A stretch of DNA of 37,416 nucleotides from NCBI GenBank assembly GCA_903835185.1, contig CAILLX010000211.1, positions 1 to 37,416 on the forward strand, read 5' to 3'. Source of the stretch: an uncultured bacterium. Its GTDB lineage: Bacteria > Cyanobacteriota > Vampirovibrionia > Obscuribacterales > Obscuribacteraceae. Below the pieces are notes generated by a model. It was not told the DNA's origin. It did no database searches and saw only the letters and a list, made by a program, of their open reading frames with translations. The position numbers and the translations under genes were made by a program. Each line of letters begins with the position of its first letter. Within the stretch, counting starts at the first letter, position 1. This document shows positions 17,941 to 27,080 of the stretch, one piece after another.

Positions 17941-20424
17941 TCAGTTGCGTTTTTCTATCTGGTTAATCTGCTCCTCTTCCATCTTTGCTTCTGCCTTCAG
18001 CGACTGTTTCTTGTAAGCATTTAGCAGCGCCTTATGAGCTTCTAGCAACCCAGGATAAAGCTCAACAGCTTTCCTGTAGCTGCCTGTTGCTGTCTTCCAG
18101 CTGTCTGACGCTCCCTGGGCATCGCCGAGAAGAAGGTAGGCACCAGCACAATAAGGATTGATCTCAAGCGCCTTTTTACCTGCTGCAATTGCCTGCAAAT
18201 AATCAGCCTTGCCAATCGCCAATCTTCCTGACAGTACATAAGCAAGGAATGATTTCGGATTCAGCTCGAGCGTTTTGTTGATGGCTTGCTCAGCACCGCT
18301 GCGGTCACCCTTAGCAGCTAAAACATGGGCAAATTGAAGCTCGGCATCAGAGGCTTTGTCATTATCCTTATTTTGCACTGCCACTGCCTGTGATGCAAAC
18401 TCCAGCGCTTTGTCCAAGCCACCTTTAGTCTGCCAGGCACGTGACCTGAAGACAAGTCGTTGCGAGTCCGAATTGTCAACGTTTGTCGACAACTTTGTCT
18501 CCAGATCTAGCGCCTTATCGGCTTGTCCAATCACAACAAGGCCATCCAGGAGAGCGTACTTCTCAGCCTTCTTCTTCTCTTCAGGAAGCTTTTCGTAAGC
18601 AGCAGCAAGCTCAAGTGAGCCAGCATTGGTCCTGTCACGCAAAGCCTTGGCTCTTGCCAGCAAGAACTGATCATATGGGTTATTAGCAGCAGTCTTACTC
18701 GAAGCGCACACTGCTTCAAGTTGAGAAGCAGCGTCTGCATAACGCCCTTCCTCAAGCAGAAGTACAGCCAGAGACCTCATTAGATCCAATTGATTAGTGC
18801 CTGACCCTGAGAGCTGCTGTAAAGCTATAGCTGTCACCAAAGCAGCCTCAGCAGGCAGATATTCCTCTGCTTGAGCATAACAAAAGCCAAGAGCAACCAG
18901 ATCCTCTACAGAGTTGGGATTAATATTGAGCGCACGAGTATACTCGCGCGCAGCTGCACTGAAATCTTTGCGACCTATAAGAATTGCGCCAATCTCTCTG
19001 TGCGGTACGGCATCCTTTGCATCAAGATTTGCCGCTTCTTTGAACTCATCCAAAGCTGCATCCACTTTATTGTTTAACACCAGAGCTCTGGCAAGCCCCA
19101 GGTACAACCGCGCCTCTTTTGGTCTGAGTGTGAGCACCCGCTTGTACTCTTCAACAAGATCGCCATATCTTTTCTCCTGCTCAAGGATCTGGACCAACCT
19201 TTGATGAGCAGCGGAGTTGCCAGCATCCAACCTGAGAGCATCACGCAGACTTTCAGCAGCACGATTGCTGTTGCCTGCCATTATATTGAGAGAAGCCATT
19301 TCGACAAGCTCGAAGGCTTTGTCCTTGCTCAGATCAACTGCTACTTGTTGCTCAGCTATAGCCTGACCAAGTTGTCCTTGATAGCGCAGAATTGTCGCTT
19401 TGGTGCGGTGATATCTGGCTTCGTCCGGCTTTAAACTGATTGCTTTTTGCAGCTGCTGAAGGGCCTCTCGCAAACGCCACTGCTGTGTATAGACCTGCGA
19501 CAGGCGGTAATAGCTCTTGGCGTCACGTGGTGCACATTTGATGCCGGCGGAAGCTGTGTCAACAGCCGCATCAAAATTGTTGGCAACAAGACATAGATCG
19601 ACAAGCAGGTCGCGGGCTTCTTGAAAGTCAGGATCTATTACCAGCGCCTTTTCATAGTCAGCGGCAGCAGCGGCAGCATCTTTCAGCCAGCGATCCTCAA
19701 TAAATCCGGCAGTCCGGTAGACCCACCCGAGATCAGGAGCCAGACCCACTACTTTCCGGCAGTAATTCACAGCAGCTGCTGCTTGCCCTTGCTTGCCCAA
19801 TACAGCAGCCCGAACCAGATTGACCACAACATCTGAGTCGCTGTCAGGGGGGAGTTTTTGCAACAGCTTATCCGCCTCGTCAAGCTGTCCTGAGGCAATC
19901 AGACTCAAAGAGTGCACCACTTGCGCAGCAATCTCGCCAGCAGCAGAACCTTTATACCCTGAGAATTTCTCAGCAAGCGCGTTGCACTCGGCACGCTTAT
20001 TCTGAAACATATAAGCAAAAGCCAACCATTCATCAAGCTTTCCAGGCACAGTCTCAGAGGCAGTCAGATTAGTCAGCCGCTGGCAAGCTGCTGTCCAATC
20101 GCCCTTATTAATGAGCTTGAGTGTCCTGCTGTCAAGCCCTGTAGCTGATGTTGACCTGCTGGCAACAGCAGCGCCAGGAGCAGCGCCACTGGCTGAAAGA
20201 CATTGGAAACTCGGCACAATCGTCAGAGAAGCAAGCAAAAATGGTATTACACCTATCGACACCCTTGATCGCCATGCGTGTTTAACCGGCTGTTGCGAAG
20301 TGGTGCAGGCATTACTTACGCCACCGCCCCTCACCGACCAAGAGAATGTCCTTCCGTAGCTCGGCAGAACAGAATTAGAGTTCTTCATTTGAGCTACATG
20401 ATTGCTACTGTTTTCTTTCAACAT
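17941..20424 (-). CDS. Exported/anchored TPR repeat protein
   Basis: The protein has 827 residues. A basic N-terminal stretch of about 57 residues precedes a hydrophobic segment, VSIGVIPFLLASLTIV, that looks like a late signal peptide or membrane anchor. From about residue 90 to the end it is built of tetratricopeptide repeats, with recurring Ala/Gly/Tyr at TPR positions and endings such as INPNSVEDL, LKPDEARYH, LNPKSFLAY and INPYCAGAY. I would expect more than a dozen. TPR solenoids bind protein partners; no catalytic motif is seen. It starts 10 nt after mutS, and its AAAGG ribosome-binding site overlaps the mutS stop codon, so the two are translationally linked. Any functional link to mismatch repair is doubtful. 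The long n-region may mean a later true start, but no better site was found. Confidence 0.88.
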   Translation of the reverse strand: MLKENSSNHVAQMKNSNSVLPSYGRTFSWSVRGGGVSNACTTSQQPVKHAWRSRVSIGVIPFLLASLTIVPSFQCLSASGAAPGAAVASRSTSATGLDSRTLKLINKGDWTAACQRLTNLTASETVPGKLDEWLAFAYMFQNKRAECNALAEKFSGYKGSAAGEIAAQVVHSLSLIASGQLDEADKLLQKLPPDSDSDVVVNLVRAAVLGKQGQAAAAVNYCRKVVGLAPDLGWVYRTAGFIEDRWLKDAAAAAADYEKALVIDPDFQEARDLLVDLCLVANNFDAAVDTASAGIKCAPRDAKSYYRLSQVYTQQWRLREALQQLQKAISLKPDEARYHRTKATILRYQGQLGQAIAEQQVAVDLSKDKAFELVEMASLNIMAGNSNRAAESLRDALRLDAGNSAAHQRLVQILEQEKRYGDLVEEYKRVLTLRPKEARLYLGLARALVLNNKVDAALDEFKEAANLDAKDAVPHREIGAILIGRKDFSAAAREYTRALNINPNSVEDLVALGFCYAQAEEYLPAEAALVTAIALQQLSGSGTNQLDLMRSLAVLLLEEGRYADAASQLEAVCASSKTAANNPYDQFLLARAKALRDRTNAGSLELAAAYEKLPEEKKKAEKYALLDGLVVIGQADKALDLETKLSTNVDNSDSQRLVFRSRAWQTKGGLDKALEFASQAVAVQNKDNDKASDAELQFAHVLAAKGDRSGAEQAINKTLELNPKSFLAYVLSGRLAIGKADYLQAIAAGKKALEINPYCAGAYLLLGDAQGASDSWKTATGSYRKAVELYPGLLEAHKALLNAYKKQSLKAEAKMEEEQINQIEKRN

Positions 20425-20434
20425 TGTTTGGCCT

Positions 20435-23062
20435 TTAAGTTGTTTTTGCCACTACATTTGGTTCAGGACTACCGGCAGATGCCGCTGAATTTCCGTTGCC
20501 GTCAGGATTAAACAAGGAGAGTTGCATGACTTCGTCCATCAGTATATTGCGAAATTTCGGACCGTCGAGAATCTTGCTGGCAGCGCTCTTGCGCTCCATC
20601 TGGGTCATGAGATACTGTGCCCGCTCAATAATCGAAAGTGGCAAGCCGGCCAGCCGCGCCACCTGCACACCATAGCTCCTGCTAGCCCCGCCAGGCACAA
20701 CACTGCGCAAGAACTCTATATGATCTCCTGCCTCTTTGACAAGGACCTGGCAGTTCTCTATCTGGGGGAAATAAGTTGCCAGCCCATTAAGTTCATGATA
20801 GTGAGTGGCAAAGATTGTCCTTGCCCGCACTGTTTGAGCCAGATATTCAGCGACTGACCAGGCAATTGCCACACCGTCGTATGTACTGGTTCCACGCCCG
20901 ACCTCATCTAGAAGGATAAGAGATCTTACAGTAGCTGACAGACAACACTGAGTAGTTTCACTCATCTCGACCAGGAAAGTAGACTGCCCCTGAGTCAGAT
21001 CATCGACAGCTCCTATGCGGGTAAAAATGCGATCAGCAAGACCAATAACAGCAGAATCTGCAGGCACATAGCTTCCTACCTGGGCAAGAAGAACAATTAA
21101 TGCCACCTGGCGCAGATAGCTTGACTTGCCAGACATGTTAGGACCGGTAAGAATTATCTGCTGGCGCTGCTCGCTCATCCCTGTCAGATGAGTATCATTG
21201 GCGACATATCTACCCATAGGCAGGATTCGTTCCAACACCGGGTGTCTTCCATTTGTAATCTCGAGAGAAAGCGACTCATTTACTGTTGGACAGACATAAC
21301 GGCGCTCCAGGGCAACATCAGCCAGCGACAAGAGAGCATCAAGTGCTGCTAATTGCTGAGCAACTGCATGAACATGGACACCGAAATCGACAAGCCTGGC
21401 TCGAAACTCAACAAACAGACGATATTCGAGGTCGCTTTGATTCTTTTCGGCGTTGAGTATCTTGGACTCGTACTCCTTAAGTTCGGGCGTAATGTACCTT
21501 TCGGCATTAGTAAGTGTTTGCTTGCGAACATAATCAGACGGCACTGAACTTGTATTGGCATGAGTAACTTCTATGTAGTAGCCAAACGTCTGGTTGAAAT
21601 TGACCCGTAAAGAGCGGATGCCTGTACGTTCCTGCTCTCGCCGCTGCAACTCCTCCACATACTGTTTACCACCGCCTAATAACGCTCTCACCTCGTCCAG
21701 TTCGCTTGCATAAGCGTCCTTAAATATGCCACCCTCTGTCAGTTCACGTGGCGCATCTTCAGCAAGTGCCGAGATAATACTGTCTTTCAGCCGGCTGATT
21801 TCAGGAGACAGGGTTGCGAGGGCACAAAGATATCTGCTTCTTGTCCCTGCCAGTATGCCAGCCAGCGAAGGCAACACATCAAGTGATTGGGCAACAGCTG
21901 CCAGCTCCTTGGGCAAGATAGTACCGGATGAGAGCTTAACGGCCAGGCGTTCGAGATCTGACAGCCGGCACAACATCTGTCCTATTGCTATTCTTCTCTG
22001 GGCATCGTCTATAAGCTCACGCACAGACTCCTGGCGTTCAACTATTGGTTGCACTGCATATAGTGGCTTAAGCAGCCATTTCCTCAAAGTGCGACTACCC
22101 ATACCTGTTTTCGTCTGATCAAGAGCCCAGAGCAAACTACCCTCAAACAGCCGGTCGCGAACAGTTTCAGTCAGCTCAAGATTTTTACGAGTATTGGCAT
22201 CAAGAACAAGATGTCCGTCCGCGCTGTATGTTGAAATACCGGCAAACTTGGGCATGAGCGCCCCTTGCGTCCTCTCCAGATATTCAACAACTGCCCCGGC
22301 TGCCCCTACTGCCAGCGGCATAGACTGACAGCCAAAACCTTCCAGAGTCGTGACACCAAACAGCTGCATTATCCTTCTTTGCGCAGGCTCAAACTGGAAG
22401 AACATAGCCGGACGTCCAGTAATGCGATACTGCCCGGAGAGTTCAGGAGGAATATCAAGCACCTCTTGCGGTACCACCTGCCCAGGAAGCAAGCGAGCTG
22501 TTCTCTTAGCTGCCAAAATCTCTCGTGGATTAAGCCTGCTTAGCTCGAGGGTAAGCTGCTGGGCAGTGAGCTGGGTAACAAAGAACTCTCCACATGAAGC
22601 GTCAACACAGGCTAGCCCCCAGAGACCATCACCAGGACCGGCACGTAAAATGGAGACTAGATAATTATTTTCACGCGCCGGCAGTAAACTGCTCTCAAGC
22701 ACAGTTCCCGGTGTGAGCACTCTGGTAACCTGTCGCTCCACCAGACCACGTCCGACACCAACCTGTCCGACCTGCTCACAAATAGCCACTGAATAGCCTT
22801 TTGACAGCAGCTTGGCAAGATAAATCTCGGCCGAACGGAAGGGGACTCCGGCCATCGGCACTCGACCGCCAGCATAGCTCGGTTCGGGTCTCCCGGTAAG
22901 CGTAATATCCAGCTCTCTGGCAGCTACCTGAGCATCTGAGTCAAAAAGTTCATAGAAGTCGCCCAGACGGAAGAAAAGCAGAGTATCCGGGTACTGTGCC
23001 TTGACCTCCCAATACTGGCGCATCATTGGCGAAAGTGCCGTGCCGGCGTCATCAGTAGTCAT
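20435..23062 (-). CDS. mutS: DNA mismatch repair protein MutS
   Basis: This is full-length MutS (875 aa). The N-terminal mismatch-binding motif GDFYELF has the stacking Phe F36 and E38. A connector, lever and clamp follow, then the ATPase with Walker A GPNMSGKSS (640-648) and Walker B LLDEVGRGTS. The ABC-type signature region STFLVEMSE and the GATHYHEL-like FATHYHEL are present. It recognises mispairs and small loops as a dimer and recruits MutL. The start at ATG 23062 has only a weak upstream purine run. Residues 13-14 (MM) are the only near alternative, and the common MutS N-terminus (TPMMRQYWxxK) begins around there, so a few residues of leeway remain. It faces the exported lysine-rich protein gene across 147 nt and is followed at once by a TPR gene. 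Confidence 0.98.
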   Translation of the reverse strand: MTTDDAGTALSPMMRQYWEVKAQYPDTLLFFRLGDFYELFDSDAQVAARELDITLTGRPEPSYAGGRVPMAGVPFRSAEIYLAKLLSKGYSVAICEQVGQVGVGRGLVERQVTRVLTPGTVLESSLLPARENNYLVSILRAGPGDGLWGLACVDASCGEFFVTQLTAQQLTLELSRLNPREILAAKRTARLLPGQVVPQEVLDIPPELSGQYRITGRPAMFFQFEPAQRRIMQLFGVTTLEGFGCQSMPLAVGAAGAVVEYLERTQGALMPKFAGISTYSADGHLVLDANTRKNLELTETVRDRLFEGSLLWALDQTKTGMGSRTLRKWLLKPLYAVQPIVERQESVRELIDDAQRRIAIGQMLCRLSDLERLAVKLSSGTILPKELAAVAQSLDVLPSLAGILAGTRSRYLCALATLSPEISRLKDSIISALAEDAPRELTEGGIFKDAYASELDEVRALLGGGKQYVEELQRREQERTGIRSLRVNFNQTFGYYIEVTHANTSSVPSDYVRKQTLTNAERYITPELKEYESKILNAEKNQSDLEYRLFVEFRARLVDFGVHVHAVAQQLAALDALLSLADVALERRYVCPTVNESLSLEITNGRHPVLERILPMGRYVANDTHLTGMSEQRQQIILTGPNMSGKSSYLRQVALIVLLAQVGSYVPADSAVIGLADRIFTRIGAVDDLTQGQSTFLVEMSETTQCCLSATVRSLILLDEVGRGTSTYDGVAIAWSVAEYLAQTVRARTIFATHYHELNGLATYFPQIENCQVLVKEAGDHIEFLRSVVPGGASRSYGVQVARLAGLPLSIIERAQYLMTQMERKSAASKILDGPKFRNILMDEVMQLSLFNPDGNGNSAASAGSPEPNVVAKTT

Positions 23063-23209
23063 AACGCAATAAAGTACCCTAGTTATGTAATCAAGACAAA
23101 TAATATCGCTAGCGCCAAGGCGAGCAGGTTAAGCTTCTGGTAATATGAAAACTCGTATTTCAGGAGTGTATTTATAAACATTCCGCTTTAATACAGGAGA
23201 TTAATATCA
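23063..23209. promoter_or_regulatory. Divergent mutS / exported-protein intergenic region
   Basis: This 147-nt A/T-leaning gap must hold promoters for both directions. The plus-strand gene has a good AGGAGA ribosome-binding site (23195-23200). I saw no convincing paired promoter boxes and no strong hairpin. Confidence 0.3.
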
Positions 23210-23902
23210 ATGCTTTTGCGCTTCAAGTCTGAGATACTGTCTCAACTCCTGGCAGCCAACCTGCTTTTGCTTGCTTTGGGCGGGTCAATTGCGTCGGCAG
23301 CACCTAAAGCAGTGCCAGCCAAGCCAGGAAGCGCACATTCTGCTGCTGAAACGTCTAAACCAGCCGCTGCCGCCACAGAAAAAAAAGCTGAAACTAAAAC
23401 AGAAGGTGAAACCAAGCCTGAATCTGTATTAGAAACTGCTATTGCTGTCTCACCTGACGAACTTGTAACCAAACCGCAAGAGTACCTGGGCAAAAACGTC
23501 AAATTTACAGCCAACTTTTTTGCCTGGAGCAACCTGGCACTCGACTATAAGCCTGCCTTACGTCCATCCAAAACACACCTGTCGTTTCTTATTTTGAAAC
23601 CAAACAGTCATGTTCCCCTGGCTGAGCTTAAGTTGGCAATGATGATTCCTAAAGAAAAGGATCCTGAATCAACTTTATTTGCCACACTCAAAGACGGAGA
23701 TCAGATTGAGCTTGTTGGGAAGGTTTTCAGCACTGCCCTGGACGATCCCTGGATGGAAGTTTTCAAGCTCAAAAAGCTAAGCAGCAGCTCAGACGAAAAA
23801 GATAAAAAGACTGCCTCTGCTTCTGACGGAAAGGACAAGTCAAGTGACACAAAAGGTACAAGCGATAAGTCAAGCAAGCCAGATGCCCCCTCTGCTAAAT
23901 AA
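23210..23902 (+). CDS. Exported protein of unknown function, possible OB-like domain
   Basis: The 230 residues start at an ATG 9 nt after AGGAGA. A signal peptide (1-30) ends ASIASA/AP. A low-complexity Ala/Lys/Glu/Thr linker (about 31-75) follows, then a compact domain (about 78-190) and a second Lys/Ser/Asp-rich tail (191-230). The domain pattern PQEYLGKNVKFTANFF ... LKDGDQIELVGKVF ... DDPWMEVFKLKKL resembles the strands of small OB-fold (tRNA_anti-like) periplasmic proteins, where a phrase such as YxGKxVxxxG opens strand one. I infer this from pattern only. The charged linker and tail suggest interaction with the cell wall or acidic polymers. It may be co-transcribed with the roadblock gene 67 nt downstream. 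Confidence 0.85.
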   Translation: MLLRFKSEILSQLLAANLLLLALGGSIASAAPKAVPAKPGSAHSAAETSKPAAAATEKKAETKTEGETKPESVLETAIAVSPDELVTKPQEYLGKNVKFTANFFAWSNLALDYKPALRPSKTHLSFLILKPNSHVPLAELKLAMMIPKEKDPESTLFATLKDGDQIELVGKVFSTALDDPWMEVFKLKKLSSSSDEKDKKTASASDGKDKSSDTKGTSDKSSKPDAPSAK

Positions 23903-23969
23903 CTGCCTGGCTGCCGGGATTATCGTCCGCTCTATATGTTAACGAGAGACACAATCAAGGGAGAGAGAG

Positions 23970-24344
23970 ATGGCATCTGCTAATGTTGCTCAAATACAAG
24001 CAGCTCTATCGGGATTAAACGGAAAACACGGCATCCTGGGCTGTCTATTAGTCCGGTCAGACGGCGGGGTAGTCTCTTCCTCTCTGCCGCCAGAAACAGA
24101 CATAGCTACACTTGGAGCTCTGAGCGCCACTCTCTTCTCCAATAACGACGTCTCAATTCAAAGGATGAACAGAGGCAATCTGGTGCAGATGACCTTGCTC
24201 ACCGACCAGGGGATACTGCATTTTTACCAGGTTGCTGGTCATTACCTGGTTGTTCTCACTGCAAAAGGACAACGGATCAATCTGGAAGGCTTAATCAAAT
24301 CAGTTGAAGAGCAGGCTGCCGGCTTATCTGCAGCAATTGCTTAA
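23970..24344 (+). CDS. Roadblock/LC7 domain protein
   Basis: The 124-residue, single-domain protein has the ATG 23970 start preceded by AAGGGAG. The sequence alternates helix, strand and helix as in roadblock/LC7 folds: helix 5-18, the strand GILGCLLVRSDGGVVSSSLP, a helix with LGALSATLFSNN, the strands LVQMTLLTDQGILHFYQVAGHYLVVLT, and a C-terminal helix. Bacterial members often act as regulators or GTPase-activating partners of MglA-like small GTPases, dimerising through the sheet. No MglA-like gene lies in this window, so the partner is unknown. Upstream is the exported OB-like protein gene. Downstream is a strong hairpin, which suggests this transcript ends or is processed here. Confidence 0.85.
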   Translation: MASANVAQIQAALSGLNGKHGILGCLLVRSDGGVVSSSLPPETDIATLGALSATLFSNNDVSIQRMNRGNLVQMTLLTDQGILHFYQVAGHYLVVLTAKGQRINLEGLIKSVEEQAAGLSAAIA

Positions 24345-24347
24345 CTG

Positions 24348-24383
24348 TTCTATCAGTCTTCCTGGTGAGGAGAACTGATAGAA
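24348..24383 (+). terminator. Long stem-loop after roadblock gene
   Basis: TTCTATCAGT (24348-24357) and ACTGATAGAA (24374-24383) are perfectly complementary over 10 bp. Inside, CTTCCT/AGGAG adds about 5 more pairs with a bulge, closing on a GGTG loop. It begins 3 nt after the stop codon. A second small palindrome, GCCTTT-C-AAAGGC (24386-24398), follows at once. There is no T-tract, so a classical intrinsic terminator is not certain. Transcript-end protection or an attenuator is also possible. Confidence 0.5.
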
Positions 24384-24398
24384 ATGCCTTTCAAAGGC

Positions 24399-24505
24399 AG
24401 CAGCAGCTTATAACAACAGATCAGTAATTAAGTTATTATTTAATTCAAGCAAGAATAGATAGATTAATTGGATGCTAATGCTGTCAAGAGACAAGAGGAA
24501 GAATC
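24399..24505. promoter_or_regulatory. A/T-rich upstream region of SLH gene
   Basis: A marked A/T-rich stretch (about 24420-24470, with TTATTATTTAATT) precedes the SLH-protein gene and is the likely promoter area. Individual -35/-10 boxes are ambiguous. The ribosome-binding site is AAGAGGAAG (24492-24500), 5 nt before the ATG. Confidence 0.35.
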
Positions 24506-26140
24506 ATGCGCCGAGCCTGGGCACGAGCCTTAACACTTACAATCTTATTTAATGTCAGCCTTCTTTTCCCTAGCGAAGTACTGGCTGCCCGTTACGTCGA
24601 TATGCCAGGCAACTGGGCTGAGAAGTTCGTTAATCAGCTCTCCGACGAAGGAGTCATCCCGGCTGAAAAGGACGGAAAGTTCCGCCCGGAAACCCCGGTA
24701 ACAAGAGCTGTTCTCTCCTTCTGGCTAGTTAATGCTCTCGGTCTCAAGGACAAATCTGTACCGCAGACCCCAAGTTTTTCTGATGTCAAGACAACCGACT
24801 GGTTCTTCAAACCGGTGGAGATAGTCAAGCAGAGCAACTATATTGCTGGTTATGCCGATGGTTTCCGCCCTAATCAATTCATCCAACGCGGCGAGGTCAT
24901 CACTATCATTGCTCGCACATTAGGCACGTCAGATCCTGACGAGACGACTGTTGCCGCCGAATTGTCAAAATACAAGGATGGCGCTAACGTCCCCGACTGG
25001 GCACGAGTAGGAGTAGCTAAAGCATCGTTAGCCGGACTGTCAATTGCTTATTTAGGCGAAAAGATGGGTGACTCTCAATCAACACTCAAAGCTACCACTC
25101 TGGCTACCCGAGCAGACACTGCTGCTTTGATCTGTGCCCTTGATAGTTACAAGACTAAAGCCTCGATTGACGCTGCCACTGCCAAAGCATCTTTAGCTGC
25201 TGGTGTGCAAACCAGTCAACCTGCTGCGCCAGTTTATTCACCATACAAGCCTTACAGCGGCAGACCCATTTTGGGGCAACCAGCACTAGCTCAGGATTAC
25301 GGCGGTCAATATCAGATACCAGGCAGCTCACCACCATATAGAGGGCAGGGGCAGTACGCTCAGCCTGGACAGGGTGCCTATCCGCAGCCAGGGCAAGGTT
25401 ATCCACCTCAAGGACAGTTTGGCGGTTATCCGCCCAATGGCTATCTCCAGGGGCGCGTTGCTATAGTTGCTGCCGGGACACAGTTTCGAGCGGCAATTAT
25501 CAATACGCTCGATTCAGGCTCCAGCCAACCGGGAGAGCAAGTGACAGCCACTTTAAGTGAGCCTCTTTATGCTAGCGGACAGGAGGTCATCCCGGCTGGA
25601 AGCAGGATAGTCGGACAGGTTACCAATGTAGTTTCAGCCAAGCATTTTAAATTTGGTGCTAATGGCCGCATTGACGTACGCTTCACTTCAATCGAAACTC
25701 CTGACGGCAGGCGATTTCCCCTTTCCGCCAGTATAGACGCCAACCAGATGCACCTGACCGGTGGCACAACTGGCGGGCGTGTTGGTAAAGGGTTGCTTAC
25801 AACAGGTGTCGGCGCAGCCGGCGGAGCCGCGCTAGGTACAGGACTAGGAGCCATTACAGGCGGACTCTCCCATTCACGTAGTGTCGGAATGTCTACAGGC
25901 ATGGGTGCTGCTTTTGGTTCAGCCATGGGTGGTGTTGTCGGTTTAGGAGCAGCTACTTATCGTAAAGGCGGCGAAGTGAAAATACCGGCGGGAGCAGCAC
26001 TGCCTGTCAGACTTGATGAATCTTTGCAGGTATCAGGACCACCAACCCAGATGCAACAGCCTTATGGCGGCGGTTATGGTGGTGGCTATCCTCCTCCAGT
26101 TCAACAACCTGCTGGCGGATACTATCCACAACCGCAGTAG
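24506..26140 (+). CDS. SLH-domain protein with TrbI/VirB10-like and glycine-zipper segments
   Basis: The protein has 544 residues. The signal peptide (1-27) ends VLA/AR. Three S-layer-homology units follow (about 28-80, 88-140, 150-215), with YVDMPGNWAEKFV, FSDVKTTDWFFKPV and YADGFRPNQFIQRGEVI, the last close to the FxPxxxITRxE consensus. SLH units bind secondary cell-wall polymers or peptidoglycan and, in cyanobacteria-related diderms, tether outer-membrane proteins. Then comes a Pro/Gln/Gly/Tyr-rich linker (about 235-315) and a beta domain (316-425) with IPAGSRIVGQV and ETPDGRRFPL that resembles the VirB10/TrbI C-terminal fold. A glycine-zipper stretch (about 420-483) follows, then a second IPAG motif and a Gly/Pro/Gln tail. 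No channel function can be claimed. I infer an envelope-spanning or wall-anchored structural protein. Confidence 0.9.
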   Translation: MRRAWARALTLTILFNVSLLFPSEVLAARYVDMPGNWAEKFVNQLSDEGVIPAEKDGKFRPETPVTRAVLSFWLVNALGLKDKSVPQTPSFSDVKTTDWFFKPVEIVKQSNYIAGYADGFRPNQFIQRGEVITIIARTLGTSDPDETTVAAELSKYKDGANVPDWARVGVAKASLAGLSIAYLGEKMGDSQSTLKATTLATRADTAALICALDSYKTKASIDAATAKASLAAGVQTSQPAAPVYSPYKPYSGRPILGQPALAQDYGGQYQIPGSSPPYRGQGQYAQPGQGAYPQPGQGYPPQGQFGGYPPNGYLQGRVAIVAAGTQFRAAIINTLDSGSSQPGEQVTATLSEPLYASGQEVIPAGSRIVGQVTNVVSAKHFKFGANGRIDVRFTSIETPDGRRFPLSASIDANQMHLTGGTTGGRVGKGLLTTGVGAAGGAALGTGLGAITGGLSHSRSVGMSTGMGAAFGSAMGGVVGLGAATYRKGGEVKIPAGAALPVRLDESLQVSGPPTQMQQPYGGGYGGGYPPPVQQPAGGYYPQPQ

Positions 26141-26209
26141 CCTTAGCTGGCGTGAGTATATACTGCAACCAAACTGCCGAAGAGTAAGTCATCGCCACAT
26201 GAGCACAGT

Positions 26210-26968
26210 TTAGTCTCCGCCAAAGCGGCGCTGCCGCAAACTAAATTCAGCGACAGCTAATTCAAACTGGCAAGGAGTAAACTCTGGCCATAAGACCGGC
26301 GTAATATACAATTCGCTGTAAGCCGCCTGCCAAAGCAAAAAGTTTGAGAGGCGCATCTCACCGGCAGTGCGGATGAGCAGGTCAGGATCTGGTATGTCAG
26401 CCGAATAAAGATATGAGCTGACAACTGCCGGCTCGATCTCATCTAAAGACAACTGTCCATCCTTAACAGCACGAGCAACTCTGCGCATCGCGTGAGTAAT
26501 CTCAAGGCGAGATCCGTAGTTGACTGCCACTTGCAGTGATAAGCCTTTATTACTACTTGTACGCAACATGGCCTTTTCAAACTCCTGGCGCAGATTGTCC
26601 GGCATGCCAGAAAGATCACCAATGAAACGCAAGCGTACACCGTTAGAATCAAGCTCATCCAGCTCACTGCCGATAGCCTGGCAGAGGAGTTCAAGAAGGT
26701 ACTTAACCTCCTTGTCGCTCCTGTTCCAGTTTTCGCTTGAAAAAGCATAAACTGTCAGATACTTGAGTCCGTGGGCTCCGGCATACTTCACTAACTCCTT
26801 GAGAGTCTTAACCCCCTCTCTATGCCCGAGCAAGCGCGGAAGCCGCAACTTGTCCGCCCAACGGCGATTACCGTCCATAATGATTGCCACATGAGAAAGT
26901 GGAAACGGCTCGGTTCGCGTCGGCTGTTCAATCGTTACTGTTTTTTGTTTGGGTCTGCCAATGCCCAT
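26210..26968 (-). CDS. uppS: Isoprenyl transferase (undecaprenyl diphosphate synthase family)
   Basis: The 252-residue cis-prenyltransferase has HVAIIMDGNRRWA with the catalytic D32 and binding residues G33-N34-R35-R36, FSSENW at about 76-81, and RTAGEMRLSNF (200-210) with R200, R206 and S208 that hold isopentenyl diphosphate. WPEF near the C-terminus is typical. It adds isopentenyl units in cis to farnesyl diphosphate, making the C55 carrier for peptidoglycan and other wall polymers. Chain length cannot be read safely from sequence. The ribosome-binding site before ATG 26968 is weak. It converges with the SLH gene (69-nt gap) and diverges from the YqeG-like gene. The usual neighbours cdsA, dxr and frr are not in the window. 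Confidence 0.96.
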   Translation of the reverse strand: MGIGRPKQKTVTIEQPTRTEPFPLSHVAIIMDGNRRWADKLRLPRLLGHREGVKTLKELVKYAGAHGLKYLTVYAFSSENWNRSDKEVKYLLELLCQAIGSELDELDSNGVRLRFIGDLSGMPDNLRQEFEKAMLRTSSNKGLSLQVAVNYGSRLEITHAMRRVARAVKDGQLSLDEIEPAVVSSYLYSADIPDPDLLIRTAGEMRLSNFLLWQAAYSELYITPVLWPEFTPCQFELAVAEFSLRQRRFGGD

Positions 26969-27080
26969 TGCAAAAGACCATCCACTTGTGCTGCATTTGA
27001 ATTTGCCATTTTAACTCGCTTTAGCTTCTCACTATAATTTCTGTCAATCTGGTACAGTCTCTTTACATAAAGATTTGCTC

